From NCBI GenBank assembly GCA_047639615.1, contig JBLIOL010000106.1, forward strand, positions 1-15,168: DNA of 15,168 nucleotides, in the 5' to 3' direction. Positions 6,471-15,168 of the stretch are shown piece by piece (the first letter of the stretch is position 1; each line of letters opens with the position of its first letter). Under the pieces are notes generated by a model. The model saw only the letters and a list, made by a program, of their open reading frames with translations. It did not search any database and was not told the DNA's origin. The DNA is from CAYWNK01 sp047639615 (GTDB taxonomy: Bacteria; Planctomycetota; UBA1135; GCA-002686595). The position numbers and the translations under genes were made by a program.

Positions 6471-8820
6471 GGACCTGCACGGACCGGACGCACCCTGGGA
6501 CGACTTCAAGGTCGTCGGCAAGCCCGCGCGCAAGATCGATGGTCTAGCCAAGGCCACCGGCGAAGCCGTCTACGCGGACGACATCGTGCTGCCGGGCATG
6601 CTGCACGCCAAGACCCTGCGCAGCCCGCACCCCCACGCGCGCATCCTCTCCATCGACACCAGCCGTGCCCTCGCCCTCGAAGGCGTACACGCGGTGATCA
6701 CCGGCAAGGACTTGCCGATCTGCTACGGCGTCATCCCGTGGACCATGGACGAGACCGCCCTGGCCACGGACAAGGTGCGCTTCATCGGCGACGAGGTCGC
6801 CGCGGTAGCCGCCATCGATGAGGACACGGCCGAAGCGGCCTTGGATCTAATCGACGTGGAGTACGAAGTGCTGCAGGCCTTCTTCGATCCGGAAGAAGCG
6901 TTGGTGCAGCCCTCCCCCGCGATCCACGAACCGCGCAAGGAAGGCAAGCCCGAGACCAACATCAGCAAGCACGTGGAGCTCTCCTTCGGCGACCCCGACG
7001 GCGTCTTCGATGCGGCCGACGTGACCATCGAAGGCGACTACTCTTTCCATGGTTCGACCCACACGGCCATCGAACCGCACTGCGCCGTGGCGCGCGCCTC
7101 CGCCGACGGCCTGCTCACGGTTTGGTCCGCGACGCAGATCACCCACTACGTACACCGCGCCCTAGCACGCGTACTCGAGCGCCCGGCGCACTCGATCCGC
7201 GTCATCCAGCCCTGCCTAGGCGGCGCTTTTGGCGGCAAGTCCGACCCCTTCAGCCTCGAGTTCTGCGTGGCTAAGCTGGCCATGCTCACCGGCCGCCCGG
7301 TGAAGATGCTCTGGACCCGCGAAGAGGTCTTCTACGCCCACCGTGGCCGGCATCCCATGCAGCTGCGCTACAAGACGTCTGCTACCAAGGACGGCAAGCT
7401 GCAGAGCGTGGACGCCAAGATCCTGATCGATGGCGGCTCCTACAGCTCCTTCGGCCTGGTCACCACCTACTACTCGGGCCAGCTGCTCACCGGCCCCTAC
7501 GACTTCCCCAACTACCGCTTCGACTCCACGCGCGTCTTCACCAACAAGCCGCCCTGCGGGCCGAAGCGCGGGCACGGTTCCGTGCAGCCGCGCTTCGCCT
7601 TCGAATCGCAATTGGACGAGCTGGCTGAGAAGCTCGAGATCGATCCGATCGAGATCCGCCGGCGCAACTTCGTGGGCGAGCACACGACCACGGTCAACGG
7701 CCAGCGCATCACCTCCAACGGCTACCTGGAGTGCCTCGACAAGGTCGAAGCCGCCTCCGATTGGAAAGAGCGCCACGGCAAGCTGCCCAAGGGCCGCGGC
7801 CTGGGAGTCGCCGGCTCCATGTACATCTCGGGCACCAACTACCCGATCTATCCCAACGACATGCCCCAGGCGGGCATCCAGCTCAAGGTCGATCGCTCGG
7901 GCCTGGTGACAGCCTTCACCGGTGGCAACGACATCGGCCAGGGTTCGAACTCGGTGGTGCAAACCATCGTGGCCGAAGAGCTAGGACTCGACCGCAGCCA
8001 CGTACGCGTGATCGCTGCCGACACGGACCTATGCCCCGTGGACCTGGGCGCCTACTCCAGTCGCGTGACCTTCATGGTCGGCAACGCCACCATCGATGCG
8101 GCGCGCAAGCTGCGCAAGCAGGTGGTTGCGGCCATGGCCGAGCACTGGGAGATCGACGCCGCGCGCGTGCGCCTGATGGATGGCTACGCCTTCGACGCCG
8201 AGAACCCCCAGACACGCATCGAGAGCAGCGAGGCCTTCCAAATCGCGGAAGCGCGCTTCGATACGCTTGGCTCCACCGGCGCCTACAACACGCCCAAGCT
8301 GGGCGGCGACTACCGCGGCGGCAGCATCGGCTCTTCCCCGGCCTACTCCTTCACCGCGCACATCGTCGAGGTGGAAGTGGACCTGGAGACCGGCCGTATC
8401 ACCGTGCCCGACGTCTGGTGCGCCCACGACTGCGGCCGCGCTCTGAACCCCATGCTCGTCGCAGGCCAGATCGAAGGCAGCGTCTACATGGGCATCGCCG
8501 AGGCCGTCATGGAAGATCACAAGGTCAACCGCTTCGGCCTGCACTCCGGCCCGAGCCTCTTGGACTACCGCATCCCCACCGCACCGGACACGCCCGACAT
8601 TCACGCCATGATCGTGGAGAGTATCGACCCCGAGGGTCCCTACGGCGCCAAGGAAGCCGGCGAGGGTCCTCTGCACTCGGCCATCCCGGCCCTGGCCAAC
8701 GCCATCTACGACGCTTGCGGCATTCGCTTGCGGCACTTGCCATTCACACCTGCCAAGGTGCTCGCGGCCCTACGCGAGCAGCGCGAATTGGCCACGGCCA
8801 ACGCCACGGAGGACATCTAG
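6460..8820 (+). CDS. hcrA: Molybdopterin-binding catalytic subunit, 4-hydroxybenzoyl-CoA reductase type
   Basis: This 786-residue large subunit carries the molybdenum cofactor and active site. The N-terminal aldehyde-oxidase a/b hammerhead domain (about 20-130; KIDGLAKATGEAVYADDI) is followed by the molybdopterin domain with GGAFGGK (254-260), the region LLTGPYDFPNYRF, and C-terminal GPYGAKEAGEGP, whose Glu735 aligns with the essential active-site Glu of the xanthine oxidase family. The enzyme would reductively remove the phenolic hydroxyl of 4-hydroxybenzoyl-CoA if it is a true HcrA. The same fold also includes xanthine, aldehyde and carbon monoxide dehydrogenases, and the substrate cannot be fixed from the sequence alone. 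No CoA ligase or benzoyl-CoA pathway gene is in view. It overlaps the upstream subunit by 11 bases and is one base from the next gene. Confidence 0.88.
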   Translation: MAARDLHGPDAPWDDFKVVGKPARKIDGLAKATGEAVYADDIVLPGMLHAKTLRSPHPHARILSIDTSRALALEGVHAVITGKDLPICYGVIPWTMDETALATDKVRFIGDEVAAVAAIDEDTAEAALDLIDVEYEVLQAFFDPEEALVQPSPAIHEPRKEGKPETNISKHVELSFGDPDGVFDAADVTIEGDYSFHGSTHTAIEPHCAVARASADGLLTVWSATQITHYVHRALARVLERPAHSIRVIQPCLGGAFGGKSDPFSLEFCVAKLAMLTGRPVKMLWTREEVFYAHRGRHPMQLRYKTSATKDGKLQSVDAKILIDGGSYSSFGLVTTYYSGQLLTGPYDFPNYRFDSTRVFTNKPPCGPKRGHGSVQPRFAFESQLDELAEKLEIDPIEIRRRNFVGEHTTTVNGQRITSNGYLECLDKVEAASDWKERHGKLPKGRGLGVAGSMYISGTNYPIYPNDMPQAGIQLKVDRSGLVTAFTGGNDIGQGSNSVVQTIVAEELGLDRSHVRVIAADTDLCPVDLGAYSSRVTFMVGNATIDAARKLRKQVVAAMAEHWEIDAARVRLMDGYAFDAENPQTRIESSEAFQIAEARFDTLGSTGAYNTPKLGGDYRGGSIGSSPAYSFTAHIVEVEVDLETGRITVPDVWCAHDCGRALNPMLVAGQIEGSVYMGIAEAVMEDHKVNRFGLHSGPSLLDYRIPTAPDTPDIHAMIVESIDPEGPYGAKEAGEGPLHSAIPALANAIYDACGIRLRHLPFTPAKVLAALREQRELATANATEDI
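8808..8812 (+). promoter_or_regulatory. Shine-Dalgarno GGAGG for the FAD subunit
   Basis: GGAGG sits in the last codons of the preceding gene, with a nine-base spacer to ATG 8822. The spacing is the same as for the previous subunit, which supports coupled translation. Confidence 0.75.
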
Positions 8821-8821
8821 C

Positions 8822-9844
8822 ATGCTGCGTCTCCCCACCTTCGAGCTGATCGAGCCCAAGAACATCTACGGCGCGCTCTCCGCCCTGGCCGACCACGGCG
8901 AAGACGCACGCATCGTCGCCGGCGGCACGGACATGCTGGTGAACATGAAGCACAAGCTCTTCGATCCGAAGGTGCTCGTGTCGCTGGCCAAGGTCCGTGA
9001 CATGGCCGGCATCACCCAAGCGCCCGACGGCTCGATCGAGATCGGCAGCATGGCGCGCCTGTGTGATGTGGCTAGCTCCGAGCTACTGCAAACCAGTGCG
9101 CCGGCCCTCGCCCAAGCCACTTCCCTGATCGCCGGTCCGCAGCTGCGCGAGATGGGCACCCTGGGCGGCAACGTGATGCTCGACACGCGCTGCCAGTGGT
9201 ACAACCAGACCTACTTCTGGCGCCAGTCCCTAGGCTTCTGCCTCAAGAAGGACGGCACCGAATGCCACGTGGTCAAGGGCGGCGGCAAGTGCGTCGCCGC
9301 GGCCAGCAACGACAGTGCTCCGGCGCTCATGAGCCTCGGCGCCGTGCTCGTCTTCGAGCGCATCGGCGAGAGCCGCGAAGTGCCCATCGCTGACTTCTGG
9401 AAGGCCGACGGCATCTTCAACAAGCGCATGGAGCCGGACGAGCTGCTGACCCGCATCCGCATCCCCGCCCAGCATCCTGGCCAACGCGGCGCCTACGGCA
9501 AACTGCGCGATCGCGCCTCGATCGACTTCCCGCTCTTCGGCTGCGCCGTGCGCCTGGACGTGGCGGAAGACGGCATCATCGAGGACGCCGCCATCTCCGC
9601 CGTAGCCCTGGTGGCACGCCCGCTGCTGCTCAAGCGCGTGGCCGACGAACTGCGCGGCGTGAACGTGGACAGCCCCGAGTTCACCGACGCCGTAGAGCGC
9701 GTCGCTGCACTCGCTTACAAGCAGTGTCGCCCCATGGACAACATTCCGGGCGAAGCCGACTATCGTCACGAAATGGTGCCCGTCTACGTACGCCGCACAC
9801 TCCTGGCCGCCGCCCAAGGCACCGGCCCCGTGCATCACATCTAG
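8822..9844 (+). CDS. hcrB: FAD subunit with [4Fe-4S] insert, 4-hydroxybenzoyl-CoA reductase type
   Basis: This 340-residue flavoprotein links the Fe-S clusters to the external electron carrier. FAD-binding motifs IVAGGTDMLVNMK (31-43) and GTLGGNVML (112-120) are clear. An insert after the second motif has four cysteines, Cys124, Cys140, Cys148 and Cys157 (contexts DTRC, GFC, TEC, GKC). The spacings of 16, 8 and 9 residues match those of the beta subunit of Thauera aromatica 4-hydroxybenzoyl-CoA reductase, where from memory Cys122/138/146/155 bind an extra [4Fe-4S] cluster. That cluster is absent from xanthine and CO dehydrogenases and supports low-potential reductive chemistry. The C-terminal domain (about 235-340) is the usual CO dehydrogenase flavoprotein C-terminal domain. 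It is followed 14 bases later by msrA. Confidence 0.9.
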   Translation: MLRLPTFELIEPKNIYGALSALADHGEDARIVAGGTDMLVNMKHKLFDPKVLVSLAKVRDMAGITQAPDGSIEIGSMARLCDVASSELLQTSAPALAQATSLIAGPQLREMGTLGGNVMLDTRCQWYNQTYFWRQSLGFCLKKDGTECHVVKGGGKCVAAASNDSAPALMSLGAVLVFERIGESREVPIADFWKADGIFNKRMEPDELLTRIRIPAQHPGQRGAYGKLRDRASIDFPLFGCAVRLDVAEDGIIEDAAISAVALVARPLLLKRVADELRGVNVDSPEFTDAVERVAALAYKQCRPMDNIPGEADYRHEMVPVYVRRTLLAAAQGTGPVHHI

Positions 9845-9858
9845 CTCCCAAACCTGCC

Positions 9859-10443
9859 ATGACCAACATCCCCGAGATCGATCGCGTAATCCCCGAAGGC
9901 CTGCAAACCGCCACCTTCGCGCTGGGCTGATTCTGGGGCCCTGACTCCCGGTTCGGGAGTCTCGATGGAGTGATCCGCACGCGCGTGGGCTACACCGGCG
10001 ACGAGAAGCTGGACCCCACCTACCACGACCTAGGCGGCCACACGGAAGCCCTACAGTTGGACTTCGACCCGACCGTGATCAGCTACGCGGATCTGCTGGA
10101 GCACTTCTGGTCCTCGCACTCGCCGACCTCCCCGGCCTATAGCGCTCAGTACAAGGCCGCCGTCTTCTACCACACCGAAGAGCAGCGCGCCCTGGCCCAT
10201 GCATCCATGGACAAGCTCGCCGCCGACGCGGAGCGCATCATCTGCACCGAGCTGCTACCTGCCTCACGCTTCTACCGCGCCGAAGACTACCACCAGAAGT
10301 ACTGCCTGCGCCGCAACGCCGAGCTCACAGCAAAACTAGAAGCGATCTACCCCGACCCAGGCGACTTCACCGACTCCACCGCCGCCGCCCGCCTCAACGG
10401 CCAGCTAGCTGGATTCGGTGCCCTAGCAATCGACCTGGCTTAG
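9859..10443 (+). CDS. msrA: Selenocysteine-containing peptide methionine (S)-S-oxide reductase MsrA
   Basis: The ATG at 9859 opens a 194-residue frame if TGA 9928-9930 is read as selenocysteine. The MsrA active-site motif GCFWG then becomes G-Sec24-FWG, with Sec exactly at the nucleophile that attacks methionine S-sulfoxide. Downstream the frame is uninterrupted and fully MsrA-like: FGSLDGVIRTRVGYTGD, PTYHDLGGHTE (Glu63 in the place of the catalytic acid), DPTVISYADLLEHFW, SHSPTSPAYSAQYKAAVFY and AEDYHQKYC (141-149). Cys129 and Cys149 are candidate resolving residues. No signal peptide is seen, so it is cytoplasmic. A perfect 8-bp hairpin follows the TGA at SECIS distance. It begins 14 bases after hcrB with no Shine-Dalgarno, so it is probably co-transcribed. 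Sec-containing MsrA is known from Chlamydomonas and a few bacteria such as Alkaliphilus oremlandii. The alternative, a TGC-to-TGA nonsense mutation, does not explain the hairpin. Confidence 0.9.
9928..9930 (+). other. In-frame TGA read as selenocysteine (MsrA Sec24)
   Basis: The codon lies between GGC (Gly23) and TTC TGG GGC (Phe-Trp-Gly), at the position of the invariant MsrA catalytic Cys. Both flanks are in the same frame and conserved. Confidence 0.9.
9943..9961 (+). promoter_or_regulatory. Bacterial SECIS element of msrA
   Basis: GACUCCCG (9943-9950), loop GUU (9951-9953) and CGGGAGUC (9954-9961) form a perfect 8-bp stem. It can equally be drawn as 7 bp with loop GGUUC. Twenty bases separate the TGA from the loop. 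Bacterial SECIS elements are described as small hairpins about 16-37 bases after the UGA with a G among the first loop bases; both conditions are met. Confidence 0.85.
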
Positions 10444-10484
10444 CCCTGGGAGTTTTGTGCCTGACCCAAGGCGCCATAACTCGG

Positions 10485-11768
10485 CTAGCCCTGGACCTTG
10501 ACCGAGAGCGTGAGGGCTTTGCCCTCACGCAGGATCTTGAGCTCGACCTTGTCGCCGGCTTGCTGAGTCAGCCGCCACCAGGCGTGGAAGTGGCCGGGGT
10601 TCTCGAAGTCCGTGTGGCCGCCGATGGAGGTGACGATGTCGTTCTTGCGCAGGCCGGCGGACTCGGCGGCCTTGCCGAAGCGCTTGTTCTCGCCCCAGGT
10701 AACCAGGTAGTTCACGCGCAGTGCGAAGGGCAGGTCGCCTTGGTGGTCGGGCTTGATGACGCCGGCCGCTAGGAGTGCTTCGCGGTCCAGAGCAGGACCA
10801 CCGAAACCCGGCGCGGGCGTGAAGCCCCACTTGAAGGGACGCCACGAGAAACTCAGCGGCGTGCCCTGCTTCCAGGCCGCGGGCAGGTCGAGCAGCAATC
10901 GCTGCCGCTCCCCATCCCGCTGCACCTCGAGGTTCAAGCGACCGCCTTCGTATGGGAACTTGTCCAGCTCGAACATCACGTCGCTGGCGGTCATTACGCA
11001 AGCACCGGCAAGGCCCGTGACGCGGTCGCCCGGCAGCAGTCCCGCCGCGAACGCGAGCGAATTGGCATCAACGTTCTGTACCTTGCGCTGCTCCGCTTGA
11101 TGCAGATCAAAGCCCAGGCGCAGGGGCGAAGGGAAGCGCCAGCGCTGCTCCGGCCGCCAACGATCATTGGCGAGGTCCTCCTGGTAGAGGGCGGGGAGCA
11201 CGGAGTGGCAGTGAATGCAGGCGCCCTTGTCGCGCGCCTGGAAGGCAGGGATCTCCTCCATGCGCAGGGGCTCAGCAGCCTCCGGTGCCTGCGCCGAGGC
11301 ATCCGCCTTGCGCGCTTTGTGATCCCCGAGGGTGTGCTCCAGCAGCGCCCCGAAACTGTCCATGCCCAACCAACGCGAGGCATCCCGGTGATCGCGGCCG
11401 CCGTAGCGGTGGTACACGTGTCCGTCCGGATGCATCAGCAGCGCGCTGAAGGTCAGGTCATAGTCGAACTGGAAGCGCATCAGGTCGATGCCGCGCATAT
11501 CGATGATGCGCAGGCAGACGTAGGCTTCATACAGGGGCAGTAATTCTGCTTGGGGACGGACAACCTGCCCGTCGAAGGACTTGCAGTCCCGTCAGGCCTC
11601 TCAGCGGAAGACCACCAGCATGGGCCGCTGGCTGCGAATGGCTAGCTCCGTCGCTAGCTCCACATCGCTCAGCCATTCAACGCCCGCAGGTTCCTCGGTT
11701 TGAGCGAGTGCCACGGGCGCGAGAGCGAGCAGCCCCAAGAGAGCCAAGGGCTTGCGTAGAAGGTTCAT
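10485..11768 (-). CDS. Secreted thioredoxin-like/PDZ selenoprotein with UxxUxxC active site
   Basis: The ATG at 11766-11768 gives a signal peptide (about residues 1-22, LLALAPVALA then Gln). With two in-frame TGAs read as selenocysteine, the frame continues to 10485 for 427 residues. A thioredoxin-like domain (about 25-150) begins SQRPMLVVFR, followed by Sec56-Glu-Ala-Sec59-Arg-Asp-Cys62, the position of the CxxC redox motif. Later come CIHCH (184-188, a CxxCH haem-c-type motif) and two PDZ domains (about 215-300 and 345-427; the second includes ESAGLRKNDIVTSIGGH). I recall RefSeq using the name Trx7/PDZ domain-containing (seleno)protein for this architecture; this is from memory. It probably acts as a periplasmic or surface thiol/selenol oxidoreductase. 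It starts 10 bases after the M14 peptidase gene, so the two are likely coupled. Ordinary gene calling yields a 71-residue fragment and a separate 337-residue fragment. Confidence 0.88.
10508..10530. repeat. Perfect 10-bp inverted repeat between/within convergent gene ends
   Basis: GCGTGAGGGC (10508-10517), TTT, then GCCCTCACGC (10521-10530). It lies in the last codons (REGKAL region) of the thioredoxin-like/PDZ gene and 65 bases beyond the msrA stop. No T-run follows on either strand, so it is not a classical intrinsic terminator. It may still stop or protect the 3' ends of both convergent transcripts. Confidence 0.6.
11555..11573 (-). promoter_or_regulatory. Distal SECIS candidate of the thioredoxin-like/PDZ gene
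   Basis: On the minus strand, GACGGGC, loop AGGUU, GUCCGUC gives a 7-bp stem with one G-U pair. The loop starts 25 bases after the second TGA and 34 after the first, both within the bacterial SECIS range. The apical AGGUU resembles the AGGUCU loop of E. coli fdhF (from memory), and GGUU also occurs at the tip of the msrA hairpin. Confidence 0.8.
11577..11589 (-). promoter_or_regulatory. Proximal hairpin after the first Sec codon
   Basis: On the minus strand, GGACU, loop GCA, AGUCC forms 5 bp (6 with a flanking G-U). The loop begins with G and starts 16 bases after the first TGA, at the lower limit for a SECIS. It starts just after the second TGA, so it could serve only the first. Confidence 0.45.
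11592..11594 (-). other. Second in-frame TGA read as selenocysteine (Sec59)
   Basis: It lies three codons after the first TGA, giving U-E-A-U, the spacing of a CxxC thioredoxin motif. The frame stays open to 10485. Confidence 0.85.
11601..11603 (-). other. First in-frame TGA read as selenocysteine (Sec56)
   Basis: It follows RPMLVVFR, the beta strand that leads into the thioredoxin active site, and precedes Glu-Ala-TGA. Confidence 0.85.
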
Positions 11769-11778
11769 GGGCAGCAGC

Positions 11779-14648
<2,870 letters not shown>

Positions 14649-14649
<1 letters not shown>

Positions 14650-14673
14650 AGTGGCTGACGAGTGTAGCCACTA
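14649..14673 (-). repeat. 8-bp hairpin abutting the M14 start codon
   Basis: TAGTGGCT (14649-14656) and AGCCACTA (14666-14673) pair perfectly around nine bases. On the coding strand the hairpin runs to the first base of the ATG and occupies the place of a ribosome-binding site. There is no T-run to make it a terminator for the VWA gene. Confidence 0.6.
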
Positions 14674-14685
14674 GCAGCCATCCCG

Positions 14686-15168
14686 TTAGAGCACCTCCAC
14701 GTACTCCCCACCAGAATCCTCCGCCAGGCCGCGCATCAGGGCACTGGCTTGGCCCACAGAAATGCAATGAATGCGTACGCGCCGTACTCGGTTGAGTAAA
14801 CGGAAGTGCTCGCGGATCCCCTCCGCGCTCACCAGCTTGCCCTGGCTCGGGGCGCCGTCGGAGAGCAGATAGATGGTGTCGACCTGCTCATCATCAAAGG
14901 CCGCCATCAAGCCCCCAAAAGTGTTCGTCCCACCGCCCAAGCCGATGGCGCGCACAAACTCCAGAGCGTCCGCGCGCGTCTTCTTACCAATCTTGGTTTG
15001 GCCGTCTTCCCAGGGCTTCACAATGCTGCCGAAGGTGACGATGTTAAAGGTCACACCCTTGGCCAAGTTCTGCACGGCGACCTCGAGTTCTTGCTTGGCC
15101 ACATCCAAGCGCGTGGTCTTGACTTCCCCTGCAGTTCGACTGCGGCGCCCCTTGGCCTTCGCGCCCAT
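14686..15168 (-). CDS. VWA-domain protein, C-terminal part (cut by right edge)
   Basis: 160 residues of a von Willebrand factor A domain are visible. MIDAS metal-site elements GGGTNTFGGL (Thr) and YLLSDGAPSQG (Asp) are present. The first element, DxSxS, is missing because it lies beyond the window edge. The Met at the very edge, followed by GAKAKGRR, is best read as the Met of a DxSGSM motif rather than as a start codon. The C-terminus SVGQASALMRGLAEDSGGEYVEVL is typical of a VWA domain. Such proteins bind partners through a divalent metal. It is the first visible gene of a minus-strand operon with the M14 peptidase and the thioredoxin-like/PDZ protein, which suggests envelope or secreted roles. 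Confidence 0.88.
   Translation of the reverse strand: MGAKAKGRRSRTAGEVKTTRLDVAKQELEVAVQNLAKGVTFNIVTFGSIVKPWEDGQTKIGKKTRADALEFVRAIGLGGGTNTFGGLMAAFDDEQVDTIYLLSDGAPSQGKLVSAEGIREHFRLLNRVRRVRIHCISVGQASALMRGLAEDSGGEYVEVL

Noticed and set aside
5919..9844. Xanthine dehydrogenase or carbon monoxide dehydrogenase as the identity of the three-subunit enzyme
   Set aside because: The FAD subunit carries the four-Cys insert that those enzymes lack. The Hcr-type assignment is therefore preferred, although the exact substrate remains open.
9859..10443. msrA as a pseudogene with a nonsense mutation, or as a short gene starting at GTG 9970
   Set aside because: The TGA falls exactly on the catalytic residue, both sides remain conserved and in frame, and a perfect SECIS-like hairpin follows at the right distance. 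A start at 9970 would lack the whole active site.
10441..10494. Nine-base direct repeat TAGCCCTGG at 10441-10449 and 10486-10494 as an attachment site
   Set aside because: It is very short, overlaps the two stop codons, and there is no integrase or mobile gene nearby.
11499..11768. Frameshift or decay splitting the thioredoxin-like/PDZ gene
   Set aside because: Both halves are in the same frame with no indel needed. The only stops are two TGAs at the two CxxC positions, which fits recoding better than decay.

Overview
This is a GC-rich bacterial window of about 15.2 kb. It carries an outer-membrane TonB-dependent receptor, so the host is a diderm. The gene set points to a planctomycete-like bacterium: a secreted thioredoxin-like/PDZ selenoprotein of a type I associate with Planctomycetota, a secreted degenerate gluzincin-like protein, and few strong Shine-Dalgarno sites. 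That assignment is inference from gene content only.

Layout, left to right. (1) On the minus strand, positions 1-2252 hold a TonB-dependent receptor (162-2252). It is followed downstream by three 16-bp tandem repeats and the first 24 codons of a probable TonB-type protein that runs off the left edge. (2) A 173-bp divergent intergenic region separates this from plus-strand recQ (2426-4543) and a secreted peptidase-MA-like protein with a broken HExxH motif (4609-5847). (3) A tightly packed plus-strand operon (5919-9844) encodes a three-subunit molybdenum hydroxylase: a [2Fe-2S] subunit, a molybdopterin subunit and an FAD subunit. The FAD subunit has a four-cysteine insert diagnostic of the 4-hydroxybenzoyl-CoA reductase type. 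(4) Fourteen bases downstream, on the same strand, lies msrA (9859-10443). Its catalytic cysteine codon is replaced by an in-frame TGA, followed by a perfect 8-bp hairpin at SECIS distance. (5) Converging on it from the right is a minus-strand operon: a VWA-domain protein cut by the right edge (14686-15168), a large secreted M14-type peptidase (11779-14649) and a secreted thioredoxin-like/PDZ protein (10485-11768). The thioredoxin active site of the last is written TGA-x-x-TGA-x-x-Cys and is followed by two tandem hairpins.

The most important result is that both apparently broken genes in the middle are best read as intact selenoprotein genes. Ordinary ORF calling splits each of them. Together they give three selenocysteine codons in two adjacent convergent genes. 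The best hairpins of both show GGUU in the apical part, as expected if one SelB reads both. The Sec-specific machinery (selA, selB, selC, selD) is not in the window and must be found elsewhere in the genome.

Likely roles. The receptor and TonB fragment serve energised outer-membrane uptake. RecQ acts in DNA repair. The hydroxylase complex probably reduces or hydroxylates an aromatic CoA thioester or similar compound. MsrA repairs oxidised methionine in the cytoplasm. The thioredoxin-like/PDZ protein and the M14 peptidase act outside the inner membrane. No rRNA, tRNA, CRISPR array, insertion sequence or integrase was seen, and no gap between genes exceeds about 175 bases.
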